Assembly (NCBI RefSeq): GCF_039851975.1
Contig: NZ_CP156660.1
Location: forward strand, 4,035,035 to 4,099,034
DNA length: 64,000 nt
Direction of reading: 5' to 3'
Origin: Desulfoscipio sp. XC116
GTDB lineage: Bacteria; Bacillota; Desulfotomaculia; Desulfotomaculales; Desulfallaceae
Notes under the pieces: generated by a model
What the model was told of the DNA's origin: nothing
Databases searched by the model: none
Seen by the model: the letters and a program-made list of their open reading frames with translations, nothing else
Part shown: in pieces, positions 35,723 through 45,097 of the stretch
Numbering within the stretch: the stretch's first letter is position 1
Layout: the number at the start of each line of letters is the position of its first letter
Program-made: the position numbers and the translations under genes

Positions 35723-36847
35723 TTAGATTTCAGCGCCCGATATCAGGTTCCGCACCAGCCGGACTGTATAATCGGCGTTTTTTTGCAAATCGTTAAGCTT
35801 TCGTGCCATATCTTGCACCAGCTGTTCTCTGTCGGCCAGGTATATTTTAGCCAGGTTCGCCAGCGCCTGTCCTTGAATTTCAGCCGGTTTTCCCGCGGCG
35901 GCCAATCCAAGACGGCTTAAGAACCGCTCCACCTTGGGATCGTACGCGATACCCACCGGGGGAACACCACAAACCGCCGCAAATATCAGGGCATGCAAGC
36001 GCATGCCCACCAGCAGGTCCATATTGCCCACCAAGGAGATCATTTGCGGCACGGTTAGCTTTTCACTGATGATTGTATGCGGCTCCTTCATTATCGCCGC
36101 CACTTCCCGGGAGGCCACCAAATCCGCCGGGCTGTGCATGGGCACAAAAACTATAGTCAGACCCGCCCGGACAAGGCGGTCGCAGGCCTTGGCCAGCTCT
36201 ATCTCCCACATGACCGCACCCGGCAGCGGGCGCACTGAAACCCCAACAACGCCCGTTCCCGCCGTTATGTCATAACGTTTCAATATTTCCGCTCCGGCGG
36301 ATAGGTCAATATCGTCAAGACGCAGGCCCAATACCGGATCGGCGGTCACTTCCACAGGCCGCCGCACCCCCATGGCCCGTAAGTCTTGCAACGACTCTTC
36401 ATCACGCACGGTGACGGCTTGCACACGCCGGGTGGTGATGCCCACCAACCGCCGGCCTGTTTTGGTGGTCACCGGGCCGATGCCCTGGGCATAATACATC
36501 ACGGGCCGGCGAAACAGCCGGGCCAGCCAAATCACCCCCAGGTAGTACAGCAGGCTTCGCGGACCGGTAACATCCTGCAGCAGGCTTCCCCCGCCGCTGA
36601 TTAAAAGATCCGCCCGCCGGATCACCCCGGCCACCTCCCGCATATTCCAGCGATCCACCGCGTGCACCCCGTAGTCCCGAGCGGTAGCCTCGGGGTCATT
36701 GGACAGCACGGTGATTGTAAGACCGGGGATGTCGTGACGCAGGGAACGTAATATACTATAGAGCACTGCCTCGTCACCCAGGTTGTTGAAACCGTAGTAA
36801 CCGGATATAACAACCCGGTTATGTCTTTTGTTGGTTTTATTTTCCAC
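35723..36847 (-). CDS. csaB: Polysaccharide pyruvyl transferase CsaB
   Basis: A 374-residue protein. SGYYGFNNLGDEAVLYSILR at the N-terminus, LLISGGGSLLQDVTGPRSL, YYAQGIGPV, and the C-terminal VGMRLHALIFAAVCGVPPVG are hallmarks of CsaB. It adds a ketal pyruvate to the secondary cell wall polymer, the modification that SLH domains bind. Two SLH-domain exported proteins are the next genes downstream, which strongly supports this role. Length is normal for the family. Confidence 0.92.
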   Translation of the reverse strand: MENKTNKRHNRVVISGYYGFNNLGDEAVLYSILRSLRHDIPGLTITVLSNDPEATARDYGVHAVDRWNMREVAGVIRRADLLISGGGSLLQDVTGPRSLLYYLGVIWLARLFRRPVMYYAQGIGPVTTKTGRRLVGITTRRVQAVTVRDEESLQDLRAMGVRRPVEVTADPVLGLRLDDIDLSAGAEILKRYDITAGTGVVGVSVRPLPGAVMWEIELAKACDRLVRAGLTIVFVPMHSPADLVASREVAAIMKEPHTIISEKLTVPQMISLVGNMDLLVGMRLHALIFAAVCGVPPVGIAYDPKVERFLSRLGLAAAGKPAEIQGQALANLAKIYLADREQLVQDMARKLNDLQKNADYTVRLVRNLISGAEI

Positions 36848-37118
36848 GGGATACCCTCTTCGCGCAAAAGATTGATGAATATATTATCTATTAACTTCTG
36901 CGGTTGTGCAACCAGCCATTGGTCCTGCTCACGCGGAATAGGCAAAAACTATTGGTTTTTTAGCACATCTTCGCTGTATCGCAGTGATAATTGCAAGTAT
37001 AGCACTCAGTCCGGAGTTGCCCTCGCTTGATCCGGTGAGATCGCCGCGTCGCCGCCCCTCGCGATGACAGGGGTAAACGTAAGCATCAGATAACGGACGC
37101 TCCCTCTGTGTTTTAGAG
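36848..37118. other. Intergenic with a fragment of the dispersed repeat
   Basis: Bases 37031-37071 (GATCGCCGCGTCGCC, then CCTCGCGATGACAGG) are the right end of the CATTGCGAG family repeat. No promoter with good boxes was found for csaB. Confidence 0.5.
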
Positions 37119-37162
37119 CAAAAAAAATATTGCACAACGAATTACTTGGTTCGTTGTGCAAC
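37119..37162 (-). terminator. Terminator of the first SLH gene
   Basis: TTGCACAACGAA stem with a loop of 8, followed on the minus strand by ATTTTTTTTGCTC. An almost identical terminator follows the second SLH gene. Confidence 0.9.
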
Positions 37163-37215
37163 GATCTCTTCCATATTCATTGTCCCAAGGCATAGGTTTC
37201 TGAAATGGCAAAAAT

Positions 37216-38811
37216 TTAATGTTCAGGGGGCAGCTTAATATTTACTGTTACTTCTTCTGCATCGTCGTCACTGTATATTTTAATATCCATGTTGGGGGAA
37301 TCACCCAGGAATTCTCTCATTGATTGCAAACTGACACCGGGTTCCCCACTATCAAGAGCACCTAGAATATCCTTTACGGTAACATTTGCAGTACCCTGAT
37401 TTAATCTAATTTCTTCCGAAAAGCCCATCATGGAAATGCTGGCCTCGGTCGCGTTTGTGGTTGCTTTGATAGTTAATTCCGTGAACATATCCGTATCATT
37501 ATAGTCTGTTAAATCAATTGTAAAGACATTATTTACTCCGGGAACCGTAACGGGCCTGCCGTCAACCACAAACGTTACGGATTTAACCAATAAATCCGGT
37601 TCTTCCTGGTTGCCGCCAGCGCTGCCGGCGCCACCGCCAACCGTAACAACTTCACCAGCAAAGGAGGCTTCTATAGCATCAACATTATGACTCCCTGCGC
37701 CTTCCACTTTCAATTCATTCTCTACTACTACCGGTTTTTCATCTTCATTGTCCGGATCAACGGCCCGAACTTTATAGGTTTTGCCAGGGTAAACCGGCAG
37801 CTCAAATGCCCCGCTGGCATCGGTCTTAGCAACAAAGGTGGGATTGGTTGTAAAATACATGGTGGTTTTTTTTATGGGCTTATCGTTATCGCCCATTAAT
37901 TTACCTTTAAGCACAGCAGCTTTGGTTAAATCAAGGTCCGTCCGGGTCAGCTTTTGATCGGCAACCGCAACATCACTTTTATAGGAAATTTCCGAGTCCG
38001 TAACGGCTGTAATATCATATTTTCCAGGCTCAAGCTTAACTTTAAAATTACCCTCGCTGTCAGTTTTGGTTTCTTTCAGCACCTCATAGCTGCCGGCTTC
38101 AAATATATTAACTGCAGCATCTTTAACGGCCTGACCGTTATAAGTAACCGCACCTTCCAGACCGGTCTCCCGCACCGGCTGTGTCTCAACCGGCTTTGGA
38201 CCTCCGGGCGCATATTCCAGGGCGCGGTCCAAAGACGCTACCGCCTCGGCGCGAGTGATGCTTTTTAGAGGCATAAATGTATTATCCGGCATCCCGCGCA
38301 TCAGCCCCTTTTGGGCCACAGCGCCAATATTGCCCCGGGACCAGTCCGATATCTTAGCGGCGTCTGTAAACGCACTAAGGCCCTCGGTGGTAGTTTCAAT
38401 ATCAAGCAGTCTGACCAGGATACCGGCCACTTCCTGGCGGGTAATGGGGGTGTTGGGCTTGAAAGAGCCATCGGTGTAACCGCCTATGTAACCGGCCTTC
38501 TTGGCGGCCGCCACATCACCGCAATACCAGGCGTCAGCCTTTACATCTCCGAAACCGGCCGCGGCTTCTTCTTTATTAATGCCAAAAGCCCGGTTGGTCA
38601 GCGCCACGAATTCGGCCCGGCTCACCTGTTGATTGGGCTTGAAGGTGCCGTCCGCATAACCGCCGGCCAGTCCTTTTCCCGACCATTTGTTGATTTGACT
38701 CTCCGCCCAGTGGCCGTTCACATCCGTAAAGCCGGCCGCAAAGGCATATCCCGAGGCAGCCAACATCAGAAACGCAGTTAATAATACCGTTAAGTATTTC
38801 TTACCATGCAT
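37216..38811 (-). CDS. SLH-domain exported protein with carboxypeptidase-regulatory-like repeats
   Basis: About 531 residues. Signal peptide: MHGKKYLTVLLTAFLMLAAS then GYAFA-AG. Three SLH domains follow (residues about 30-200), each with a GYADGTFKP or similar turn. Then two beta-sandwich, CarboxypepD_reg-like domains (EGAVTYNGQAVKDAAVNIFE; LKGKLMGDNDKPIKKTTMYF) and a C-terminal region without a clear family. The SLH part binds pyruvylated wall polymer; the rest may be structural. A GGAGG lies 12 nt before ATG 38811; TTG 38820 is an alternative. The N-terminal half is strongly similar to the next SLH protein, so they are paralogs. Confidence 0.88.
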   Translation of the reverse strand: MHGKKYLTVLLTAFLMLAASGYAFAAGFTDVNGHWAESQINKWSGKGLAGGYADGTFKPNQQVSRAEFVALTNRAFGINKEEAAAGFGDVKADAWYCGDVAAAKKAGYIGGYTDGSFKPNTPITRQEVAGILVRLLDIETTTEGLSAFTDAAKISDWSRGNIGAVAQKGLMRGMPDNTFMPLKSITRAEAVASLDRALEYAPGGPKPVETQPVRETGLEGAVTYNGQAVKDAAVNIFEAGSYEVLKETKTDSEGNFKVKLEPGKYDITAVTDSEISYKSDVAVADQKLTRTDLDLTKAAVLKGKLMGDNDKPIKKTTMYFTTNPTFVAKTDASGAFELPVYPGKTYKVRAVDPDNEDEKPVVVENELKVEGAGSHNVDAIEASFAGEVVTVGGGAGSAGGNQEEPDLLVKSVTFVVDGRPVTVPGVNNVFTIDLTDYNDTDMFTELTIKATTNATEASISMMGFSEEIRLNQGTANVTVKDILGALDSGEPGVSLQSMREFLGDSPNMDIKIYSDDDAEEVTVNIKLPPEH

Positions 38812-38952
38812 TAAAAACAAATACCTCCTTTGAAATAGCGTCGAAAATTACAATTATACACTTATGGATTCTCTGTACTCAATGCTATTCCCTGCATTCA
38901 TGTTTAACTACTTTTTTAAAATAATAAGCGGGGCTCCCTCTGTATTTTAGAG

Positions 38953-38996
38953 CAAAAAAATGTTGCACAACGAACTACTTGGTTCGTTGTGCAACA
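38953..38996 (-). terminator. Terminator of the second SLH gene
   Basis: Perfect 14-bp stem GTTGCACAACGAAC/GTTCGTTGTGCAAC, loop 6, followed on the minus strand by ATTTTTTTGCTC. The flanking GCTCTAAAATACAGAGGGAG is also shared with the other SLH terminator. Confidence 0.92.
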
Positions 38997-39015
38997 GCCA
39001 CTTAAACAGCTTAAA

Positions 39016-42000
39016 TTATTGCTCTACATTTACAGTATAAACAGTTTGATTGGATGTATTTGCCTCATCCTTAACGATTACCTTCAAATCGTCACCGGTC
39101 TTATCGCTTAGCGCCACCATCAACTGGTTAATATTGACTGCGTTTAGGATTTCTGCTTTAGCCGGCGGTGCAAGGCTATCCAAATAGTCGTAAACCACAA
39201 GGGCCATGGCCATGATAGTTGTCTTTTCCGCATTTTCGCTTATAGCTTCAATAACATCTTTCTCATTAACAGCGTCAATAAGGGCACTGTAGTTGGCAGA
39301 TGAAGTTATGGCATCATAAAGACCGGTAATGTTAACAGCATTGTAGAAGTCTTCTTTGCAGGTTGATGCGTCAATCGCGGCCAACACGTCTACGCAATCA
39401 CTGCCAACCAGATCGCTAACGGTTATTGTATCGCTTGGATCGTCAACCCGGCTGTTGTACACATTTACAGCAGGCTGTAATATATCCTTGATTTTCTGCT
39501 TGGTTGCCGTATCGGCAGCATTATTGATAGCAGGAATGTTCAAGGCTGCATATATTTCTTTTCTGGCATCATTAGTTAAGTTTTCGTCATCATTTGCTAT
39601 ATCCATTATTTCTTGAAGAACATTTTCATAAAACGCTTGTTTGCTTGAGGAATTTTTAATAGCCTCAAACATCCGGCTGAAGTTTACGGCATCCAGCACA
39701 TCCTGATGACTTAGACCCACTTCAAGCAGCGCAGCTGCGGTTTGACTGATATTAACACCCGCTATACTGCTGCCCAGTGCAATATCGTTACTACCGTTTT
39801 CAAAATTCCAACTGCCAAGCAAACTACCGTTAAGTTTTATTTCCAAGATGCTTTCACCGGAAGGTGAATACAGCTCAATCTCTGAATCGGATAAGTTGCT
39901 TGGATTTTTATCTAAGATAATCTTTTTATTCTGTTGATCAATTGTTCCATTGGTAATACTATCAATACGAGGATTTTGCTCCGTGACTGTATACTCAAAA
40001 GTTTTCACATGACTGTTCTTCATATTATTTTTAACAGCTATGGCTTTTATAGTGGTGTTTGCATTTACTGTAATCGGTCCTTCATATAAAGTCCCATGTT
40101 TTTTAGCAATAGGATTTTTGCCGTCCTTGGTATAGTAGATTACGGCCCCGTTCGTGCTTGTGCTCAACACGACTTCGGTACCCTTGGCTACCGTTCCGGC
40201 CTGCGGAGAAGCCGCCGGCGCTTCCACTCTTGCAGCTTTCACAACCCCCCATTTGGAGAAGTGATATACCGTTGCCCTAACTACTTTATTAACTTCGTCC
40301 ACTGTGGAATCGGCACATTCCCAATCTCCAGTAGTTTCGTTATAATAGAAGATAGCTAATCCGTCACTTGCAGTTCCCTCAAAGGGCAGTGTTATTTCAA
40401 CCCCATCACTTAAATCAAGGTTGGAGCTAAGTGATACATTGATTACCTTACCCGCTACCTCGAACGTCTGCCCGGTGGTGGGGGTCTCATAATCGTCTTC
40501 ATCGCATTCGGTAACCGTCACGGTTACGCCACCAGAAATACTCGGTATATTAGTAAAGTCAACGGTTACTCCATCTTCAAAGGCCAAAGGAACTTCATTA
40601 TCTACTGTCACGTCATCGCCTAACGGCGCTTCTACCCTCAAGATCAGTTTTGCTTTTTGATTATATCCGCTAATGGTGCCTTCAAAGGTGAATACCCCGG
40701 CTTTATCAGTGGATACAGTATTGGGCACCCATGTTACAGCAAACTCTTCGGTTGTGTCGTTGCTCATTTTAGCTGTAACTTTATCGGGTAAACTATAACT
40801 ACCGTTTAAGGCAACTGTAGCCTTGATATCGTCGATAGATTTTATTGTGGGGCTAGAGATACCACCGCCGCCGCCACCGCCGCCGGGTGCCGATGTTAAG
40901 CTAAACGGAGCTTTCAGGATACCCACGTCACGGGCGCCGGCAGCTCCTACTGCCACATCTTCGGCGACAAGTACCGGCTCATCGTCCTCTTTACCCGGTT
41001 TGTAAACCCGAACGGCGTATTTTTTGTCGGGCAGCACAGCCCCGGTAAAACTACCGTCACTACCCGTGGTAATAACAAATGTGGGGTTGGTGGTAAAGAG
41101 CATTGTAGCTTTTTTAACCTTGCTGCCGCTTTTATCGTTCAAAGTACCGGAAATAACCGCCGCGGGCACAAGCTCCAAATCCGCCGCGGCGCTTTTGTCC
41201 TGTGCTAAAACGATGTCGCTTTGATAAGCTACGCTGTTGTCTGTAACCACTGTTATATCATATTTACCGGCAGCTAATGCAAATTTATAACAGCCTTTGC
41301 TATCGGTTTTGGCTTCTTTCAGCACTGCATAACCATCAGCCTTGAAAACGCGCACGGTGGCGCCGGCAACGGCTTTATCGTCCCGGGTGACGGTTCCTTC
41401 CAGGAAAGCATCCTCAACCTCAACCGGCGGCGCCGTTTCCCGGGCCCGGTCCAGGGAAGCCACCGCTTCAGCCCTGGTAATGCTTTTGCCGGGTTGGAAA
41501 GTGCCGTCGGGATAACCGGCCATAAAACCGGCCTTTGCAATGGCGCCAATACTGCTGCGAGACCACTGCGGAATCCGGGTGGCATCTTTAAATTTATCCA
41601 ACCCCTGCGTGGTCGGTTCCAGTTTCAGCAGCCTTACCATAATACTGGCCGCTTCCTGGCGGGAAATAGATTGCTTGGGTTTAAAAGTACCGTCGGGATA
41701 ACCGCCGGTATAGCCTGACGCACTGGCAGCCGCTATATCGCCATAGTACCACTGCCCCGCGGCCACATCACTAAAATCTGCGGTAAACCCCTTGGTATCA
41801 ATTCCAAAAGCTCGGTTGACCATAGCTACAAATTCAGCTCTGGTTATTTGATTATTAGGTTTAAAAGTGCCGTCGGAATAACCGCCGGCCAAACCATTTT
41901 GCGCCCATTTGTTGATTTGACCCTCGGCCCAATGGCCCGAGGTATCGGAAAATCCTGCCGCAAATGCATATCCGCCCACAGCGAATACCAGGGATAGCGC

Positions 42001-42045
42001 CATCAAAACCGATATAATGTTTTTCCTGTTAACCACATAATTCAC
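39016..42045 (-). CDS. Large SLH-domain exported protein
   Basis: 1009 residues. Signal peptide IISVLMALSLVFAVGGYAFA, three SLH domains to about residue 200 (GLAGGYSDGTFKPNNQITRA, YTGGYPDGTFKPKQSISRQE), one carboxypeptidase-regulatory-like domain, a Gly-rich hinge (GGGGGGG near 395), an Ig-like region, and a chitobiase C-terminal-like beta-sandwich (ATTIKAIAVKNN with YYTKDGKNPIA). The last 300 residues are helical repeats of an unknown type. It is an S-layer-like surface protein anchored through CsaB-modified polymer. AAAGGAG lies 6 nt before ATG 42045. Confidence 0.88.
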   Translation of the reverse strand: MNYVVNRKNIISVLMALSLVFAVGGYAFAAGFSDTSGHWAEGQINKWAQNGLAGGYSDGTFKPNNQITRAEFVAMVNRAFGIDTKGFTADFSDVAAGQWYYGDIAAASASGYTGGYPDGTFKPKQSISRQEAASIMVRLLKLEPTTQGLDKFKDATRIPQWSRSSIGAIAKAGFMAGYPDGTFQPGKSITRAEAVASLDRARETAPPVEVEDAFLEGTVTRDDKAVAGATVRVFKADGYAVLKEAKTDSKGCYKFALAAGKYDITVVTDNSVAYQSDIVLAQDKSAAADLELVPAAVISGTLNDKSGSKVKKATMLFTTNPTFVITTGSDGSFTGAVLPDKKYAVRVYKPGKEDDEPVLVAEDVAVGAAGARDVGILKAPFSLTSAPGGGGGGGGISSPTIKSIDDIKATVALNGSYSLPDKVTAKMSNDTTEEFAVTWVPNTVSTDKAGVFTFEGTISGYNQKAKLILRVEAPLGDDVTVDNEVPLAFEDGVTVDFTNIPSISGGVTVTVTECDEDDYETPTTGQTFEVAGKVINVSLSSNLDLSDGVEITLPFEGTASDGLAIFYYNETTGDWECADSTVDEVNKVVRATVYHFSKWGVVKAARVEAPAASPQAGTVAKGTEVVLSTSTNGAVIYYTKDGKNPIAKKHGTLYEGPITVNANTTIKAIAVKNNMKNSHVKTFEYTVTEQNPRIDSITNGTIDQQNKKIILDKNPSNLSDSEIELYSPSGESILEIKLNGSLLGSWNFENGSNDIALGSSIAGVNISQTAAALLEVGLSHQDVLDAVNFSRMFEAIKNSSSKQAFYENVLQEIMDIANDDENLTNDARKEIYAALNIPAINNAADTATKQKIKDILQPAVNVYNSRVDDPSDTITVSDLVGSDCVDVLAAIDASTCKEDFYNAVNITGLYDAITSSANYSALIDAVNEKDVIEAISENAEKTTIMAMALVVYDYLDSLAPPAKAEILNAVNINQLMVALSDKTGDDLKVIVKDEANTSNQTVYTVNVEQ

Positions 42046-42267
42046 TCCTTTCGTCTAGCAGGGTGAGCACATCTACTACATTTTCAATAATCTCCAACAA
42101 ACACCCCCTCATATCTTGGATATTTTATCAACTATTGGAATAATATAAAACCAAATGTAAAACTATTTAATTCTACGACAGTATGCGAAACTCCTTCCGA
42201 CAAAAACAGAATCTTAATATGCCAAAATGCGCACACATCCGCACCTTTCCCGCAAGGCCAAACAAAA
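42046..42267. other. Intergenic between the LCP and SLH genes
   Basis: Holds the upstream region of the large SLH gene. No convincing -35/-10 pair was found. Confidence 0.4.
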
Positions 42268-42315
42268 CGAAAAAAACAGGACGCAAGTCCCGGCTGGAAA
42301 TTACTTGCGCCCTGC
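42268..42315 (-). terminator. Terminator after the LCP gene
   Basis: GGGCGCAAGT/ACTTGCGTCC stem with a loop of about 16 bases, followed on the minus strand by TTTTTTTCG. It lies about 85 bases past the LCP stop and just past the duplicated tail. Confidence 0.8.
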
Positions 42316-42328
42316 TTATTTTCTCTCA

Positions 42329-42436
42329 TCAGGAATTTATGATTATGTCTACATGTCCGTTTTCAAGCGGGCAAAGAGAATACCAACCCAACTTGGATCA
42401 TGGATTTATGATTATGTCTACGTGTCCGCTTTCAAC
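42329..42436 (-). repeat. Duplicated 3' end of the LCP gene
   Basis: The last coding bases (ESGHVDIIINP then TGA at 42398-42400) recur 69 bases further as ENGHVDIIINS followed by TGA at 42329-42331. The second copy is in frame with the first. Confidence 0.85.
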
Positions 42437-43690
42437 GGGTTCCCCCTGTTTACCCTCATCGGGTGCAGTCGAGGTGGAGGTATGGGGCGATGTATTACCC
42501 GGCTGCTGCTGCTCCCCACTTATATTGCCGCTGTCGCCACCGGCATTATCTTCACCGCCGGCAATGGATTCATCAACATCTGTCTCAGCAGTACCGGTAT
42601 TGTCGGCAGGATCAGTACTCTTGGCGGCATCATCGGCATCATTTGCATCAGCGTCCGCGTCCGAAGCCTTCCTCTGCTCCTGCCCTGTGGACCGGTTCGA
42701 CTCCATAGCCACTTGTTTGGGCGTATCGTTTGAAATTGCCCCCTGCACTACCTCAACGACCTTACCTTCTTCAAACAAAGCCGTGGCAACCTCTCTGGCT
42801 TTTTCAGGGTCCACATACCAATAGCTGGCCCCATCATCCAAAAACCAGCCCGGCATCGTTTGCGTTACTATTTGCACGTTATCGAGATTTCTAGCCGCCT
42901 TAGCCAGCGCCGCCATTTCCGCCGGCTTCAAATTGGTTTTTACGTTTTTATATATTTGCGGAACAAGCTTGTGCAGCTTGGTAATGGTACCTATTTGCAT
43001 CGTTTCATTACCAATGGCTGTCAATAATTTAAGCTGGCGCTGGGTACGGGTGATATCTCCCAGTCCATCGTGGCGGAAACGGACGTACTGCAATGCTTTA
43101 TCCCCATCCAGCTCCTGAACGCCTTCTTTTAAATGAATACTATAAGCACCGCCGTAAGCCTTTTCATCGTAATTCAAGTCGTCTTCGACATCAACCGTAA
43201 CCCCGCCCAGAGCGTCCACGATATCCTTAAATCCGCCAAAATTAGTTAGCACATAGTAATCCACTGCAACGCCGGTAAGCTCGGACACCTTTTCCATGGC
43301 CAGTTCGGGACCGCCGTAGACGTTAGCCGCATTGATTTTATTCACCCCGTGACCCGGAAGATTCACTTTAGTATCGCGCGGTATGGAAAGCAGCGCCACA
43401 CGGTTATCCTTGTTATTGATATTGGCCAAAATCATGGTATCGGTACGCAGACTGGTTTCATCGCTGCGTTCATCGACCCCCATCATCAGCACATTAATGC
43501 CGGGCATTTTGGCAAACTTATCCGCTTCGTCATCAGTGGGATCAAGATCAACCAGAGGCTCACCGGCAATCAAAGGCCACAAAAAATTATTGGCCGCCGC
43601 AAAACCACCGGCGAACAGGCCGACCAGAATAAGCGAAAACATAAAAAGACGCAGTTTGCTTTTTAACTTTCTTTTTCTTTTCACGGACAT
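42398..43690 (-). CDS. LytR-CpsA-Psr (LCP) family wall-polymer ligase
   Basis: 430 residues. A basic cytoplasmic N-terminus and one membrane helix (LFMFSLILVGLFAGGFAA) are followed by the LCP domain: INVLMMGVDERSDETSLRTD, TMILANINN, LLSIPRDTKVNLPGHGVNKI, YVLTNFGGFKDIVDALGGV, and QYVRFRHDGLGDITRTQRQ. These hold the conserved Arg and Asp residues that bind polyprenyl pyrophosphate. It moves finished wall polymer from lipid carrier to peptidoglycan. The C-terminal 90 residues are disordered, acidic and rich in Asp/Ala, ending GHVDIIINP. The tail is duplicated past the stop. Confidence 0.9.
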   Translation of the reverse strand: MSVKRKRKLKSKLRLFMFSLILVGLFAGGFAAANNFLWPLIAGEPLVDLDPTDDEADKFAKMPGINVLMMGVDERSDETSLRTDTMILANINNKDNRVALLSIPRDTKVNLPGHGVNKINAANVYGGPELAMEKVSELTGVAVDYYVLTNFGGFKDIVDALGGVTVDVEDDLNYDEKAYGGAYSIHLKEGVQELDGDKALQYVRFRHDGLGDITRTQRQLKLLTAIGNETMQIGTITKLHKLVPQIYKNVKTNLKPAEMAALAKAARNLDNVQIVTQTMPGWFLDDGASYWYVDPEKAREVATALFEEGKVVEVVQGAISNDTPKQVAMESNRSTGQEQRKASDADADANDADDAAKSTDPADNTGTAETDVDESIAGGEDNAGGDSGNISGEQQQPGNTSPHTSTSTAPDEGKQGEPVESGHVDIIINP

Positions 43691-43789
43691 ATCTGATAGG
43701 ACACCTCCCTTTCGCCGCCGCTTACCGTACTAACGGGGCAACTTATTCTAAAAAAACTTAAGTTACTTTCTTCCAGTATGCTTGCAACT

Positions 43790-43935
43790 GTCATTGCGAG
43801 CGCAAGCGAAGCAATCCCAAATGCGCGGCAGGTCCCCAAAGCAATGCGGGCTGTAAAGCGGCGATTGGCTTCGTCGCTTCACTCCCCGCCATGACGGACT
43901 TTAAGCGTTGCAGACTGTACTCATAGCCATGACAG
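43790..43935. repeat. Dispersed CATTGCGAG-type repeat, copy B
   Basis: CATTGCGAGCGCAAGCGAAG ... GTCGCTTCACTCCCCGCCATGACGG, then the tail ACTTTAAGCGTTGCAG and ACTCATAGCCATGACAGG. It fills most of the gap 43691-44057. Confidence 0.8.
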
Positions 43936-44057
43936 GCCAAGCTATTTTTTTATCCTTCCGCTGGTATCGCGTTAATAACATGGACGTCTATAACGACATA
44001 ATATATCTTTTTGAAGTCTCATTCAATTGTAATTATCGCGCATACCGAAAAACATTT

Positions 44058-44792
44058 TTATTTTCGACCTAAACGATATGTCCTCAACACCAGCCAGGCA
44101 AATCTAGGCAGCACCAACATGCGCCGCCAGCGCGACGGCTCACTGATCAGCCGCCCCAGCCATTCTATTTTTAATTTCTGCATCCACAGGGGCGCTCTGG
44201 CTACCCGGCCGGAAATTACGTCCAAACTGCCGCCCACGCCAACAGCCACCACATGGCCAATGCTGTCAATATGGCGATCAATCCATTTTTCCTGGGCCGG
44301 AGCCCCCAAGGCCACAAATAACAGCCGCGGTGCTTTTTGTTTTATGGATTGTACAATATCGACTTCCTCATCCGGCTTAAAGTAACCATGCTGTGTTCCG
44401 GCTACCTGCAATCCGGGAAAGCGAATGGTTAGTTGTTTTGCCGCTTCTTCAGCCACCCCGGGGGCAGCTCCCAAAAGGTATATTCTCCACCCCTCGGCGG
44501 CGGCCCGCTCCACCAGGCGCAGCATCAAATCAATACCGGTAACCCTTTCCGGGAACGGCGTACCGGCCACCCGGCCGGCCCAGACAATGCCCTCCCCGTC
44601 GGCGGTAACCAGATCCGCTCTGCCTACCAGTTCCAGCAAAGCATGGTCGGCCCGCACGGCCCGGTAAAGGATTTCAGGGTTCAGAGTGATTACCCGGCGC
44701 GGACCTCCAAGCTCTATCAATTCCGCCACCCGGTCAATACATTGGTCCATGGAAAGGCAATCAATTGATGCGTTTAATAGTTTAACTTTCAT
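44058..44792 (-). CDS. tagA: WecG/TagA/CpsF family glycosyltransferase
   Basis: About 244 residues. Motifs: RRVITLNPEILYRAV, ADLVTADGEGIVWAGRVAG, PFPERVTGIDLMLRLVE, IYLLGAAPGVAEEAAKQL and LLFVALGAPAQEKWIDRHID. This GT26 family adds N-acetylmannosamine or a related sugar to GlcNAc-PP-undecaprenol, the product of the TagO-like enzyme. I prefer ATG 44792 with GGGTG 6 nt upstream; GTG 44801 is possible. A conserved 50-bp element about 110 bases upstream is shared with the gene at 50627. Confidence 0.9.
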   Translation of the reverse strand: MKVKLLNASIDCLSMDQCIDRVAELIELGGPRRVITLNPEILYRAVRADHALLELVGRADLVTADGEGIVWAGRVAGTPFPERVTGIDLMLRLVERAAAEGWRIYLLGAAPGVAEEAAKQLTIRFPGLQVAGTQHGYFKPDEEVDIVQSIKQKAPRLLFVALGAPAQEKWIDRHIDSIGHVVAVGVGGSLDVISGRVARAPLWMQKLKIEWLGRLISEPSRWRRMLVLPRFAWLVLRTYRLGRK

Positions 44793-44898
44793 ATGTATCA
44801 CCCGGTATATTATTTCGACGCAGAAAGCCGGTCATATGTTTCATGAAATAAAGCGCCGCGTAAAAAATTTTATCCAAGCAGATGGACTTATGCTTTTA

Positions 44899-44950
44899 TT
44901 TCGACAAAACCGATATATTTCCTGCATATTACCTTGTCCCGGCCAACTCC
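44899..44950 (-). promoter_or_regulatory. Shared upstream element, copy 1
   Basis: The minus strand reads GGCCGGGACAAGG, then ATATGCAGGAAAT, then TTGTCGAA. The same order and spacing occurs at 51118-51168 before another gene. It sits upstream of tagA and may be a promoter or leader element. Confidence 0.5.
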
Positions 44951-45018
44951 TTATATACCCGGGCACGCCCCGAACCCAGCCTCGCCCTTTGCAGCCGGGT
45001 TAAACCGGCTCCGGAAAT

Positions 45019-45052
45019 AACAGGGAACCGAGTATGCATCCGGTTCCCTGTT
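45019..45052. terminator. Bidirectional hairpin downstream of the stalk-domain gene
   Basis: Perfect 12-bp stem AACAGGGAACCG/CGGTTCCCTGTT with a 10-base loop, about 45 bases past the stop at 45098. No strong T run follows. Confidence 0.65.
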
Positions 45053-45097
45053 GTTTAAATTTGTTATCCCAACGAATATTAATCTATACCTCAACGC

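Noticed and set aside
42183-42824. 213-codon plus-strand frame opposite the LCP gene
   Set aside because: It is antisense to the biased C-terminal coding sequence of LCP and has no ribosome site.
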